Assembly (NCBI GenBank): GCA_944389895.1
Contig: CALXOA010000118.1
Coordinates: 1-64,000 of the forward strand
Direction of reading: 5' to 3'
Source of the DNA: an uncultured Victivallis sp.
GTDB lineage: Bacteria > Verrucomicrobiota > Lentisphaeria > Victivallales > Victivallaceae
Length of the DNA: 64,000 nucleotides
A program made the translations under genes and the position numbers. The notes beneath the pieces were generated by a model, which saw only the letters and a program-made list of their open reading frames with translations, searched no databases and was not told the origin of the DNA. Positions 17,603 to 26,405 of this stretch are shown piece after piece; position 1 is the first letter of the stretch, and the number at the start of each line of letters is the position of its first letter.

Positions 17603-18904
17603 TTAACTGATGATAATCCGCTCTTCCGGATACCGTAGCCGCCCCTGCTTCTCGCGCGCAAGCAAAAACAGCATGATCGTAAAGGGCCCGAGACGGCCGC
17701 AGAACATGAAGAACGACAGAACCAGCTTGCCCGCATCGGTCAGTTTCGCAGTGCCGCCGATCGTCAACCCGGTCGTGCTGAGAGCCGAAGCCGATTCGAA
17801 AAACGCCTCCATCATCTCCGCACCGGGCATCAACAACTGAATGGAAACCGCACCACAGCAGGTCAGAAGAAGAAACAGAACAATAATCGTGAAGGCACGC
17901 ATCACATTTCCGGTCGGAACCTTCCGCCGGAACAGCAACACTTCCGCATTTCCCTTGAGCGTATTCAGAATCGCCGCCGCAGCCACCGCAACCGTGCTGG
18001 TCTTCATGCCGCCGCCGGTTGACCCCGGGGAGGCACCGATCAGCATCAGAACAATCAGCAACGTCACGCTGCCGGCGGGCAACCCGGTCACATCGAAAGT
18101 TGTAAATCCGGCCGTCCGCGCCGAAATCGACAGAAAAAAAGCGTCGAACCACGGCAGGGAACCCCGATTCACCAGCGCCAGGATCCACAACAGAACCGCA
18201 CCGGCGACAATCAGAATCGTATTGGTGAACAATACCACCTTGGAGTGCAGGCGCAACGAAGTACTCCGGCGACGCACCACCTGAAACAGATCGTAAATCA
18301 CGTACACGCCGAGGCCGCCCAGCACAATCATCGCAGCAACACCGAACTGAGTCAGGCGCGTCTGCCCCGCCAGACTCTCTGAAAAAGGAGACAAGCCTGC
18401 ATTGCAGAAACCGGTAATCGCATGAAAAAAAGAATACCAGAGTGATTCTCCGAACGGATATTTCACCAGAAATCCGGGCAGCATGATCAACATGCCGATC
18501 GCCTCACAGACCAGCGTGTAATTGACAACGGTCCGGGTCAACCCCTCCGTCCCCCGCAATGAAAAATTATCACTCAGATTGGAAATCAACAACGTGTCGC
18601 TGAACGACAGACCGCGCCCGAGCATCAGCAGAATCGAAGCACTCAAAGTCATGATGCCGATGCCTCCCACCTGCACCATCGCAAGGATCATCAACTGCCC
18701 GAAGATCGTGAAATCATGAATCGGCACCACCGTCAGGCCGTTGATGCAGACCGCACTGGTCGCCATGAATACCGCGTCAGGCCAGGAAAGCACTCCGGCC
18801 CGGTAGCACCACGGAAGCTTCAGGATCAGCACCCCCGCCAGAACCAGCACCGTAAAGGAGAGGATGAACAATGATTGCCCTTTCTTGACAAAACTGAGCA
18901 GCAT
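17603..18904 (-). CDS. ktrB: Potassium transporter subunit KtrB (TrkH/KtrB family)
   Basis: 433 residues, highly hydrophobic, about eight membrane helices plus four pore loops. Four selectivity-filter segments can be seen: TSAVCINGLT, ITGFCNAGLS, SARTAGFTT and ASALSTTGLT, each with the conserved Gly. It is the K+ (Na+-linked in some species) translocating subunit in the inner membrane, controlled by KtrA encoded directly downstream. GGAGGAAAACG precedes ATG 18904. Confidence 0.94.
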   Translation of the reverse strand: MLLSFVKKGQSLFILSFTVLVLAGVLILKLPWCYRAGVLSWPDAVFMATSAVCINGLTVVPIHDFTIFGQLMILAMVQVGGIGIMTLSASILLMLGRGLSFSDTLLISNLSDNFSLRGTEGLTRTVVNYTLVCEAIGMLIMLPGFLVKYPFGESLWYSFFHAITGFCNAGLSPFSESLAGQTRLTQFGVAAMIVLGGLGVYVIYDLFQVVRRRSTSLRLHSKVVLFTNTILIVAGAVLLWILALVNRGSLPWFDAFFLSISARTAGFTTFDVTGLPAGSVTLLIVLMLIGASPGSTGGGMKTSTVAVAAAAILNTLKGNAEVLLFRRKVPTGNVMRAFTIIVLFLLLTCCGAVSIQLLMPGAEMMEAFFESASALSTTGLTIGGTAKLTDAGKLVLSFFMFCGRLGPFTIMLFLLAREKQGRLRYPEERIIIS

Positions 18905-18943
18905 CGTTTTCCTCCCCGCCCCGGTTTGAAAAATCCCGGAAAA

Positions 18944-19459
18944 CTACCACGCCTCGGTGACGCCGGAAACCACGTTCTTGGCCGCCATGTATGCCGCCTG
19001 CCGGATTCCATTCAGGCGACCGATCTCGAGATCGGCTCCCCCCTCAAAAATCACGCTTCCGGTCGCCGTCCGCGCCGACACCAGCGGCGCTGCCCTGCCT
19101 GGAATGATCACCGTATACTCGATGGTCAGATTACAGTTCCACTCATTCGGTGTAAAAAGATCATCATCGTCGTCCGTACTCGACCACGAGGACTCCGAAA
19201 AGGTGATCTGAGTCACCCGCGCATAGACGATGCAATCCGCACTTTTCTCATCGACCAGTTTCAACGAACCGTCGACCATGAACGCCTCGCACAACAATCC
19301 ACGAACCTGCGAGGCGACATTGTACGCCAGAGTCTCATTGGTGACCGGCGCCACCGCCACGGTCTGAATCTGCGGATGCATCAGGCTGCCCACGCGATAG
19401 CCGCAGCCACCAGACAGAACCGGCAGTGCAGCAAGGCACAACAACAGGAATCGTTTCAT
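18944..19459 (-). CDS. LptE-like outer-membrane LPS-assembly lipoprotein
   Basis: 171 residues. Signal peptide with lipobox LSGGC (Cys about residue 19), directly followed by GYRVGSLMHPQIQTVAVAPVTNET, the usual start of LptE-family proteins. The rest has the alpha/beta pattern of the family (TIEYTVIIPGRA, ending AAKNVVSGVTEAW). LptE plugs the LptD barrel and helps insert LPS. Its start overlaps the end of the upstream TPR gene by 4 bases. The nearby kdsD supports an LPS theme. An odd acidic run (DDDDD) is present. Confidence 0.82.
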   Translation of the reverse strand: MKRFLLLCLAALPVLSGGCGYRVGSLMHPQIQTVAVAPVTNETLAYNVASQVRGLLCEAFMVDGSLKLVDEKSADCIVYARVTQITFSESSWSSTDDDDDLFTPNEWNCNLTIEYTVIIPGRAAPLVSARTATGSVIFEGGADLEIGRLNGIRQAAYMAAKNVVSGVTEAW

Positions 19460-20562
19460 TTCTTTTCGCCCTCCTCGACCGAAACCGGCTCCGGTGCCTT
19501 CTCCCCCGGTTCCCCGTCGGGACCATCAAGACTGTAGACCGGCTGCAGGAAATTGTTGTTGCGCCCGGGAATGATCAGAAGCCGCGACGCCTCGACCGGA
19601 ATCGGATATGCCTGATAACGGGGCAACCGGGAAGGCAACTCCTCCCGGAAATCATCCGGAACGAAACTCCGGTCAAGTTCAACCAGCATCTCCTCGGAGG
19701 CATTCGCGGAAGTGGTGTCCGGATAATCCCTGAGCACCTGAGCAAGATAACGCTCCGACGCCTCCCTGCGGCCGGCGTGTTCGTAGTAGGAGGCGATGTC
19801 GTAGAGCCGTCTGGCCTGAATGTCGCGCGCCTCTGCCAGATGCCGCTTGACCCAGCCGGTTTCACTTGCATCGGGGTACTTCTTGAGAAACTCCTGAAAC
19901 ACCTCAAACGACTCACGGTTGTAACGCCCGTCGCCGTCACCGACTTTCGACAGCTCAAAGAGCCCGGTGCCAAGCGCCAGATAGGCGTATTTGCACTCGC
20001 TGCTGTCGGGAAATTCACGGATGATGATCCGCAGCTCATCGAGAGACTTGTTCACCAGCCCTTCGCGGTCATAGAGATAAGCCAGCCGGAGCCGCGCTCC
20101 CGGTGCGTTGTCGGCAAACGGAGCCCGCTCCAGCGCCTTCTGAAAGATCTCCACGGTCCTGTCGCGATCCACCAGCCAGGGGATCCAGCGCAACGCCCAG
20201 TAGACCGGTTCCCTTTTTCCCTGATAGAATGCCTCGCCAAGTTCATATTCCCGCTTGACCTCAGCGACGAAATCGGCATACTCCGGGTAACCGGTCAACA
20301 GCTTTTCAATCGCCTGAAATTCGCGGTACGGCAGATCGCACATCCTCCAGGCGGAAATCTGTGCCCGAACCGAGTTCGCCTTGATGACAGGCGACTCCGC
20401 CTCAGTCTCCGCCGCCTCGAAATGTTTCGCCGCCGTGTAATAATCGCCGGCATCATATGCGGCGCGCCCCTGTTCATAGTAGTGCGTCGCGCCGGCATCA
20501 TCCGCCGGAAGCGTCGAAACCGCCAGCAACGCGGCAAAGCAGAAAATCAGTTTTCTCGCCAT
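19456..20562 (-). CDS. Exported TPR protein (BamD/YbgF-like)
   Basis: 368 residues. A signal peptide (MARKLIFCFAALLAVSTLPA) without a lipobox Cys is followed by tetratricopeptide units such as YYEQGRAAYDAGDYYTAAKHFEAAE, NKSLDELRIIIREFPDSSE and SFEVFQEFLKKYPDASET. BamD-like spacing (FPDS, YPDA, YPDT motifs) suggests a periplasmic scaffold for outer-membrane assembly. The absence of a lipid anchor argues against a true BamD. I start at ATG 20562; a TTG 15 bases upstream is possible since the GAGGGA stretch sits very close to the ATG. It overlaps the lptE-like gene. Confidence 0.8.
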   Translation of the reverse strand: MARKLIFCFAALLAVSTLPADDAGATHYYEQGRAAYDAGDYYTAAKHFEAAETEAESPVIKANSVRAQISAWRMCDLPYREFQAIEKLLTGYPEYADFVAEVKREYELGEAFYQGKREPVYWALRWIPWLVDRDRTVEIFQKALERAPFADNAPGARLRLAYLYDREGLVNKSLDELRIIIREFPDSSECKYAYLALGTGLFELSKVGDGDGRYNRESFEVFQEFLKKYPDASETGWVKRHLAEARDIQARRLYDIASYYEHAGRREASERYLAQVLRDYPDTTSANASEEMLVELDRSFVPDDFREELPSRLPRYQAYPIPVEASRLLIIPGRNNNFLQPVYSLDGPDGEPGEKAPEPVSVEEGEKK

Positions 20563-20610
20563 TCCCTCTTTTTCCAAGTCGGCGGCGCCGATCCCGCACG
20601 GCGCCGGTAG

Positions 20611-21588
20611 TTACATGATCTTCAAGCCGGGAAGATCCTGCACATCGATGAAACCGACAACCATATCGTTTTCATCGACGACCACGATATCATCGACATG
20701 ACGCTTTTCCAGCACCTTGAGCACTTCAACCGCCAACGCATCCTGCCGGATTGCGATCGGCCGCGGAGTCATCACCTCGCTCATCGTGCGCTCCAGTACC
20801 GACATGTCCTTCTCGGCCCATCGCCGGAAATCACCATCGGTGAAAATCCCGAGCAGCTTCCGCTTCGGATCGGTGATGATCGCCGACCCGCACCGGAAAT
20901 GGCTCATCCGGATCAGCGCGTCACGCACTTTTTCCCCGGGATCAACGATCGCGGAGTGCTCCAGATCACGCATGATGTCACAGGCGCGGGTCGTCACCAT
21001 CCGCCCGATCGCCCCGCCCGGATGCAACCGGCCGTAATCGGACTTGGTGAATCCCTGTTCATCGAGCAACACCAGAGCCAGCGCGTCACCAAGCGCCAGC
21101 AGCGCGGTCGTCGTCGTCGTCGGAGCAAGATTGAAGGGGCAAGCCTCACGAGGTACCGGCATTTCTACAACCAGATCGCTCATTTTACCGAGCGTCGACG
21201 ATGCGGAGGCCGTAATTGCAACCAGTTCCACACCAAGCCGCTTGGCGGGAGTCAGAACCACCAGCAACTCCTCTGTTTCTCCGCTGTAGGAGAGCGCGAC
21301 CAGCAGATCGTGTTTCTGAATGATGCCGAGATCACCGTGACGTGCCTCCACCGGATGCATGAAAACCGACGGAGAACCGACACTCGACAGGGTCGCCGCA
21401 ATCTTCTTGCCGATATATCCGCTCTTTCCGATACCGGTCCACACCAGTTTACCGCCACTGGAAATGGTTTCCATACAGCGCTGGACCAGGTTTTCAAAGC
21501 TCTCGCCCAGATTGTCGCGTACGACCGCAAGTCCCTCTATTTCAACATTGAATACTTCACGGGCCCGTTCCAGAATTGCCTTTTTCAT
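20611..21588 (-). CDS. kdsD: D-arabinose 5-phosphate isomerase (KdsD/KpsF/GutQ)
   Basis: 325 residues. N-terminal SIS domain (GGKLVWTGIGKSGYIGKKIAATLSSVG, split here for length; MHPVEARHGDLG; LSYSGETEELL; PTTTTTALLALGDALA) and two C-terminal CBS domains (ACDIMRDLE..., SEVMTPRPIAIRQD...). It converts ribulose 5-phosphate to arabinose 5-phosphate, the first step to KDO for LPS. AGGAAGGG precedes ATG 21588. It sits between hisG and the outer-membrane assembly genes on the same strand. Confidence 0.94.
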   Translation of the reverse strand: MKKAILERAREVFNVEIEGLAVVRDNLGESFENLVQRCMETISSGGKLVWTGIGKSGYIGKKIAATLSSVGSPSVFMHPVEARHGDLGIIQKHDLLVALSYSGETEELLVVLTPAKRLGVELVAITASASSTLGKMSDLVVEMPVPREACPFNLAPTTTTTALLALGDALALVLLDEQGFTKSDYGRLHPGGAIGRMVTTRACDIMRDLEHSAIVDPGEKVRDALIRMSHFRCGSAIITDPKRKLLGIFTDGDFRRWAEKDMSVLERTMSEVMTPRPIAIRQDALAVEVLKVLEKRHVDDIVVVDENDMVVGFIDVQDLPGLKIM

Positions 21589-21631
21589 CTTTCCCTTCCT
21601 CAAAATATTATCACAAAACTACCGGAACCTT

Positions 21632-22480
21632 CTAGAGCCGGCAGGAACGGATATCGGTCACAATGATTCCACGTGCTCCGATTCCATAGAGTTCATCCAT
21701 GATCCGATTACACTCCCTGCGCATCACCATCGCCTTGACGGCCACCCAGTCGGGATTCGCCAGCGGAGAAACCGTCGGAGCCTCGATCCCGGGAGTGATC
21801 CGGCACCCAGCCTCGAGTCGGGCACGTGGAATATCATACTCAATCATCGCATAGGCGCCGGCAACCAGAATCCCCTTGAGCCGCGCAATCAATTTTTTGA
21901 CATCAGGGTGTTCCGCCAGCTCCGGCTTACGCCCGATCAGAACCGCCTCGGAAAACAACATCGGTTCGCCGATCACCTCGAGCCCCGCCTCGCGCAGCGT
22001 CGCACCGGACTCCACCACATCGGCAATCGCATCGGCGACACCGAGCCGGATGGAAATTTCGACCGCACCGTCGAGTTTGACGATCCGGCAGTTCAAATTG
22101 CGTTTCTCCAGATTCTGCCGGAGCAACTCCGGGTAGGAGGTGGCAATCCGCAGTCCGTCGAGCTTTTCAACAGTCATGCCGGACTCCTTCGGCGCAGCGA
22201 AGCAGAAACGCGAACGACCAAATTCAAGACTCATCAGTTCGACCACATCCGCACAACTGTCCGCCTTCAAATCGCGCCCGGTGATGCCGAGGTCAATGAT
22301 TCCGTTTCCGACATAGAGCGCGATGTCACGCGGCCGGAGAAAGACAAAATCAATTTCATTTTCCCGGTCGGAAACCATCAGTTCGCGCCCGTAACGGGTA
22401 CAGCGGTACCCCGCTTCCCGCAGCAACCGCACGGAATCTTCGGAAAGAGCCCCCTTATTGGGAATTGCCATTTGCAGCAT
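21632..22480 (-). CDS. hisG: ATP phosphoribosyltransferase, long form
   Basis: 282 residues. LQMAIPNKGALSEDSVRLL is the family start; GNGIIDLGITGRDL and the PRPP-loop region DGAVEISIRLGVADAIADVVESG are clear. The C-terminal about 75 residues (PTVSPLANPDWVAVKAMV) form the regulatory HisG_C domain that binds histidine, so this is the hexameric long form not needing HisZ. It catalyses the first step of histidine synthesis. It follows hisE after 52 bases. No other his genes are in the window. Confidence 0.95.
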   Translation of the reverse strand: MLQMAIPNKGALSEDSVRLLREAGYRCTRYGRELMVSDRENEIDFVFLRPRDIALYVGNGIIDLGITGRDLKADSCADVVELMSLEFGRSRFCFAAPKESGMTVEKLDGLRIATSYPELLRQNLEKRNLNCRIVKLDGAVEISIRLGVADAIADVVESGATLREAGLEVIGEPMLFSEAVLIGRKPELAEHPDVKKLIARLKGILVAGAYAMIEYDIPRARLEAGCRITPGIEAPTVSPLANPDWVAVKAMVMRRECNRIMDELYGIGARGIIVTDIRSCRL

Positions 22481-22532
22481 GATGAATCACAGATCCTGTT
22501 GTAATGAATTAAAGAGAATTGCGGAAACGACA

Positions 22533-22796
22533 TCACAAATATTTGTAGACGTCTTCAAGCTCCAGATCATTGGCAATCATCATCACCTGAAGATGGTAGA
22601 GAAGCTGTGAAATCTCCTCTGCGGTTTTCTCACGACCTTCATATTCCGCGGCCATCCAGACCTCGCCGGCCTCTTCCACCACCTTCTTGCCGATGAAATG
22701 CTTGCCTCTGGCAAGTTCCTTGACCGTCCCCGACGCCGGATCGCAAGAAGCGGCTTTTACCTTGAGTTCCTGGAACAACCCGTCAAAAGTTTTCAT
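22533..22796 (-). CDS. hisE: Phosphoribosyl-ATP pyrophosphatase
   Basis: 87 residues, all-alpha MazG-like fold, not fused to HisI. Key segment: [22 protein letters not shown] with the conserved metal-binding Glu residues (EEAGE), then [23 protein letters not shown]. It removes pyrophosphate from PR-ATP, the second step of histidine synthesis. It is the promoter-proximal gene before hisG and kdsD. Confidence 0.94.
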   Translation of the reverse strand: MKTFDGLFQELKVKAASCDPASGTVKELARGKHFIGKKVVEEAGEVWMAAEYEGREKTAEEISQLLYHLQVMMIANDLELEDVYKYL

Positions 22797-22852
22797 ATCT
22801 CTTTCTCAAATATTGTTTCACTGGAGTATCCGACCACAAGATTACAATGGTT

Positions 22853-22880
22853 AATATAGCCCCGATCGTCGAAAAACCAA
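22853..22880 (-). promoter_or_regulatory. Putative promoter of the hisE-hisG-kdsD run
   Basis: Minus strand TTGGTT (22880-22875) and TATATT (22858-22853) spaced by 16 bases, about 57 bases upstream of hisE. The -35 element is imperfect. Confidence 0.45.
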
Positions 22881-22951
22881 GTCCCTGTGTCCCGATAATC
22901 GAAATTACCCTCAAATTTCTACAATAATTCGGATTTTTTCCGCAACCGGGC

Positions 22952-22981
22952 TTGCTTTTTCCAAAAATCGTGGCATTTTAA
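22952..22981 (+). promoter_or_regulatory. Putative promoter of the tRNA-Lys pair
   Basis: TTGCTT (22952-22957) and TTTTAA (22976-22981) spaced by 18 bases, ending 11 bases before the first tRNA. The position fits; the sequence match is weak. Confidence 0.35.
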
Positions 22982-22992
22982 AAAGCGTTGAG

Positions 22993-23068
22993 GCGCTCAT
23001 AGCTCAGTTGGTAGAGCAAGTGACTCTTAATCACTGGGTCCTGGGTTCGAGTCCCCGTGAGCGCACCA
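22993..23068 (+). tRNA. tRNA-Lys (anticodon CTT), copy 1
   Basis: 76 bases. The acceptor stem GCGCTCA pairs with TGAGCGC, then A and an encoded CCA. The D arm carries AGCTCAGTTGGTAGAGC, the anticodon loop CTCTTAA gives CTT, and the T arm contains GGTTCGAGTCC. It reads AAG lysine codons. A second, identical gene follows 50 bases downstream. Confidence 0.96.
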
Positions 23069-23086
23069 TTTTTTTGAGAATGAAGC

Positions 23087-23114
23087 CGGCCGCATAAGCG
23101 CGGCCGATTTTATT
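23087..23114 (+). terminator. Hairpin between the two tRNA-Lys genes
   Basis: CGGCCGC (23087-23093) pairs with GCGGCCG (23100-23106) around a 6-base loop, followed by ATTTTATT. It could end the first tRNA transcript or act as a processing signal. Confidence 0.6.
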
Positions 23115-23118
23115 ACAG

Positions 23119-23194
23119 GCGCTCATAGCTCAGTTGGTAGAGCAAGTGACTCTTAATCACTGGGTCCTGGGTTCGAGTCCCCGTGAGCGCACCA
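23119..23194 (+). tRNA. tRNA-Lys (anticodon CTT), copy 2
   Basis: Base-for-base identical to the copy at 22993-23068, including the encoded CCA, while the flanking bases differ. This is a tandem duplication of the gene. Transcription is probably from the same promoter, with the terminator at 23210-23237 ending the unit. Confidence 0.96.
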
Positions 23195-23209
23195 TTTTCC
23201 GAACTGTTC

Positions 23210-23237
23210 GCCGATCCATTTTCCGGATCGGCTTTTT
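23210..23237 (+). terminator. Rho-independent terminator of the tRNA-Lys pair
   Basis: GCCGATCC (23210-23217) pairs with GGATCGGC (23225-23232), then TTTTT. Bases 23221-23240 are identical to 54941-54960 in the asd terminator. The remaining 274 bases to the MATE gene show no gene or clear promoter. Confidence 0.85.
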
Positions 23238-23514
23238 CATATCCCCAGACTGTCGTCGTTCTGCTCCTTCCCGGGGGCCGCTGATCCGATACGGGGGAAA
23301 TACTCGATTTCCCGCATGAAAAGCCACCGTCAGACTTGACGGAACAGCGTTGAAGATGTATTTTCAAAGGTGTTTTTCTGCCGTAAAAAACCTTTGCGCG
23401 CTACAGGAGCGCAGACGGCAGAGCTCTTTTGCCCCATTGATGCGCCGGAGCATTTTCCGGAAAACAGAACTGAAATTCCAAATCCAGTCCTTCACCATTT
23501 TCAGGCTGCAAGAT

Positions 23515-24873
23515 ATGAATCTCCGTAATGTTCTAAACGACCGTACCTTCAACAGAAAACTGCTGTCACTGACCTTTCCGATCTCCCTCCAGAACCTGAT
23601 GCTCGCACTGGTCGCGGCGGCGGATGCGGTAATGCTGGGCAAAGTCAGCCAGAACGCCATGGCGGCGGTCTCGCTGGCGACCCAGATCCAGTTCGTCCAG
23701 AATATGCTCCTCGGCGCGATCGTCTGCGGCGTCGGGATCCTCGGGGCGCAGTACTGGGGCAAAAAGGATATCAAGGCTCTCGGTGATATTTTCGGTCTGA
23801 GCATTCATGAATCCATGCTGGTTTCCATTGCATTCTTCATCGGGTGCCGCTGTTTTCCGGAAAAACTCATGCTTCTTTTCGCCCACGATCCGGAACTGGT
23901 CGCGATTGGAGCGGAATATCTGAAAATCGCCAGCTGGTCCTATCTTCTGACCGGAGTTTCCCAATGTTATCTCGCCATCATGCGCGTCAGCGAGCACGCT
24001 TCCCGCTCCGCATGGATCAGTTCCGGTGCAGTACTCCTGAACATCGTCCTGAACTCCATATTCATCTTCGGGTTGTGCGGAGCGCCGGCGATGGGAGTCA
24101 GGGGCGCCGCATTGGCCACACTCCTCGCACGGATCATTGAACTGCTCTGGTGTATCTTCTCCAGTTATGAGAAAAGTTTCATCCGACTGAAGTTCAAAGC
24201 GGTATTTTCCTTCAACCGTTTGCTTTTCCTGGACTTCTGGCACTACACGCTCCCGGTTCTCGGGAGCTTTCTGCTCTGGGGAATCGGTTTCACCTCGTAT
24301 ACGGCAATCATGGGCCACATGGGGCCGGACGCCGCAGCCGCCAATGCCGTCGCCGCGGTGGTGCGCGACATCATGTGCTGCCTCTGCAACGGAATCGCCG
24401 TCGGTGCGGGAATCCTGATCGGCAATGAACTCGGCGCGGGAAATCTCCTCTGCGGCAGAGAGTACGGAGACCGCGCAATGATCCTCTCATTCCTGATCGG
24501 CTTTCTCTCCACGCTGGTGATTCTCGGCGTGATCCCCCTGGTATCGCATTACCTGAAACTGACCGAACAGGCTCATCACTACATGGTTGGAATGTTCGTC
24601 ATCCTCTCCGTCTATATGATCGGCCGCTGTGTCTGCACGGTTGTGATCAACGGGATCTTCTCCTCCGGCGGGGACACCCTTTTCGACGTCTACAGTCTGG
24701 CGGTCTGCATGTGGGGAATCGCGCTGCCCTGCGCCTTTCTCGGCGCATTTTGCTTTCATCTTCCGGTACTGGTGGTCTACGCCTGCACCTGTGTGGATGA
24801 GGTGGGGAAAGTCCCCTGGGTCATGCTCCACTACCGAAAATACAAGTGGGTGAAAAATATCACACGGACCTGA
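23515..24873 (+). CDS. MATE-family multidrug/metabolite exporter
   Basis: 452 residues with about 12 membrane helices in two MatE halves. The first half begins LLSLTFPISLQNLMLALVAAADAVMLG and contains GAQYWGKKD; the second contains LGSFLLWGIGFTSYTAIMGHMG and IAVGAGILIGNELGAG. MATE proteins export cationic drugs or metabolites in exchange for Na+ or H+. The frame is open from 23350, but the family start fits MNLRNVLNDRTF (ATG 23515). The C-terminus ends just after the last helix (YRKYKWVKNITRT). It stands alone between the tRNA pair and minus-strand genes. Confidence 0.9.
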   Translation: MNLRNVLNDRTFNRKLLSLTFPISLQNLMLALVAAADAVMLGKVSQNAMAAVSLATQIQFVQNMLLGAIVCGVGILGAQYWGKKDIKALGDIFGLSIHESMLVSIAFFIGCRCFPEKLMLLFAHDPELVAIGAEYLKIASWSYLLTGVSQCYLAIMRVSEHASRSAWISSGAVLLNIVLNSIFIFGLCGAPAMGVRGAALATLLARIIELLWCIFSSYEKSFIRLKFKAVFSFNRLLFLDFWHYTLPVLGSFLLWGIGFTSYTAIMGHMGPDAAAANAVAAVVRDIMCCLCNGIAVGAGILIGNELGAGNLLCGREYGDRAMILSFLIGFLSTLVILGVIPLVSHYLKLTEQAHHYMVGMFVILSVYMIGRCVCTVVINGIFSSGGDTLFDVYSLAVCMWGIALPCAFLGAFCFHLPVLVVYACTCVDEVGKVPWVMLHYRKYKWVKNITRT

Positions 24874-24983
24874 CGCCGTACTCCCTTCCGGGACTCCGCC
24901 TCCGGCGGCTTCACGGAGAAAACGGCAGCCCCCTGTCCCCGGCAATCATCCGACGCCGGAAACGGCACCTCCGCGGAATCTCC

Positions 24984-25619
24984 TCACTCTGCCTGACGCA
25001 ACGGTTCCCGACACCTGACAACGGAATAGATCGTTTGATCCAGCAGATATTCTCTTCTCTTCAGAAGCTCCTGCAGTTCCGCGGTGGAGTTTAGCACCAG
25101 ATTGTCCTTCAGCTTCACGGTCGTGCCGACAGGAGTCCAGCCGCCGCCGTTTTCCGGAGCGGTTCCAAAGGTGACGAAACGCAACTTGAAGCCATCGCCG
25201 TCCGGAGTCAGCTGCAGGAGAAAGAAGAAACGACCGAGCATCCAGACCGCGGCACTGTTGCGCTCCGCCTCAAGGAGCATATCCTCCACCGCAACCGCAA
25301 CGGAGAGAAAGTATTCGTCTCCGATCCGGGTGAACATCCCGTCCAAGGGAACCCATTGACCATGGAAACTGCGGTCCGGATTCTTCGAAGTCTGAATGAT
25401 CTCGATCCGTACCGCCATCCCGGATCTGCTGTTCCCGGAAATTTTGATCCGGTAACTATCCGATCCGGTTGTGCAACTCCAGTCACCGATGAACTCCCGG
25501 GGCGAAATCGCCGCCGCCTCCTCCCAGTACGGAGCCAGGGACGCCGTCACGGAACAGCCAGTCAGAACTACCGCCGTCGCAACGGCGCAGAACAGAAGAA
25601 CAAGTCGCCTGCTATCCAT
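24984..25619 (-). CDS. Lipoprotein of unknown function
   Basis: 211 residues, not recognised. Signal peptide LVLLFCAVATAVVLTGC carries a lipobox (LTGC), so it is a predicted lipoprotein. The mature part is beta-rich (FIGDWSCTTGSDSYRIKISGN, GQWVPLDGMFTRIGDEYFLSVAVAVEDM), suggesting a lipocalin-like or small barrel domain. GGGAGG precedes ATG 25619, preferred over an in-frame codon 36 bases upstream. The next upstream gene, 25703-26329, also encodes a lipoprotein, on the same strand. Confidence 0.78.
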   Translation of the reverse strand: MDSRRLVLLFCAVATAVVLTGCSVTASLAPYWEEAAAISPREFIGDWSCTTGSDSYRIKISGNSRSGMAVRIEIIQTSKNPDRSFHGQWVPLDGMFTRIGDEYFLSVAVAVEDMLLEAERNSAAVWMLGRFFFLLQLTPDGDGFKLRFVTFGTAPENGGGWTPVGTTVKLKDNLVLNSTAELQELLKRREYLLDQTIYSVVRCREPLRQAE

Positions 25620-25702
25620 GTGATGCACCTCCCATCCATTCACTCCCAATACCATGATCCGGAAACGGCAGACTGTTCACAGATACCCGGGCAGTCGCGC
25701 AT

Positions 25703-26329
25703 TCAATATACTTTCCCCCCGAGCTCCCTGTACAATGCGAACGGGCGACATGCCTCCTCCCGGAGGATGGGACCGGTCACCCGGATGCCGCGTTTCTCCA
25801 GATTCCGCACCCAGTCCGCACCTTTATCCCCCTCATCAAAACCGATCGACTCCGCATCCTCCCGGGAAGCGCCGTAAATCACCCCTTCCACGCCGCTCCA
25901 CGGAGTGGCACCGTAACACATCGCACAGGGTTCGCAACTGGTGACCAGAATACACCCCTTGAGTTCATAGGTGTTCCGGAGATGTTGCGCGTGGGAAAAC
26001 GCCGTCATCTCCGCATGAGCCCACGACTGATTGGCCGGGACCACGCAATTGACTCCGACCGCCACGAGCCGGTCAGTCGCAGCATCGAAAATCGCCGCGC
26101 CGAAGGGGCCTCCGGTTCCGTTGCTCACATTCCGACAGGCCAGCGCAATCACAAAGCGGATCTTCGCCTCGTCCCCCGGGTAAGTCTGGTTCCGATTCCG
26201 CCGTTCGATCTGCCGCAGCCACGCCGGCAGTTCGATCGAGGGAGTCAAAGTCTCAGAAGAGCAGCAGCCTCCGGAAAAAAACATCATTCCCAGAAGAGGA
26301 AGCACCGTCTGCAATACGACTTTCTTCAT
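25703..26329 (-). CDS. Predicted lipoprotein nucleoside/guanine-deaminase-like enzyme
   Basis: 208 residues. The catalytic domain is of the cytidine/deoxycytidylate deaminase superfamily, closest in look to guanine deaminase and TadA: GGPFGAAIFDAATDRLVAVGVN, HAEMTA (zinc ligand His105, proton-shuttle Glu107) and CEPCAMCYGA (zinc ligands Cys135 and Cys138). The odd part is the N-terminus: MKKVVLQTVLPLLGMMFFSGGCC is a lipoprotein signal with Cys22 as the lipidation site, placing the enzyme outside the cytoplasm. GGAGG six bases upstream supports ATG 26329. It could salvage nucleobases in the periplasm or act on a non-nucleotide amine. Confidence 0.85.
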   Translation of the reverse strand: MKKVVLQTVLPLLGMMFFSGGCCSSETLTPSIELPAWLRQIERRNRNQTYPGDEAKIRFVIALACRNVSNGTGGPFGAAIFDAATDRLVAVGVNCVVPANQSWAHAEMTAFSHAQHLRNTYELKGCILVTSCEPCAMCYGATPWSGVEGVIYGASREDAESIGFDEGDKGADWVRNLEKRGIRVTGPILREEACRPFALYRELGGKVY

Positions 26330-26405
26330 CCCAATCCTCCTTTCCGCCCTTTCAGGACATCGTAACACCGAAACGGCGGAACTGCCGCCGGACGATTCCA
26401 TTTTC

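Noticed and set aside
22993-23194. CRISPR-like or other repeat array
   Set aside because: The repeat is simply two identical tRNA-Lys genes. No spaced short-repeat array was seen anywhere in the window.
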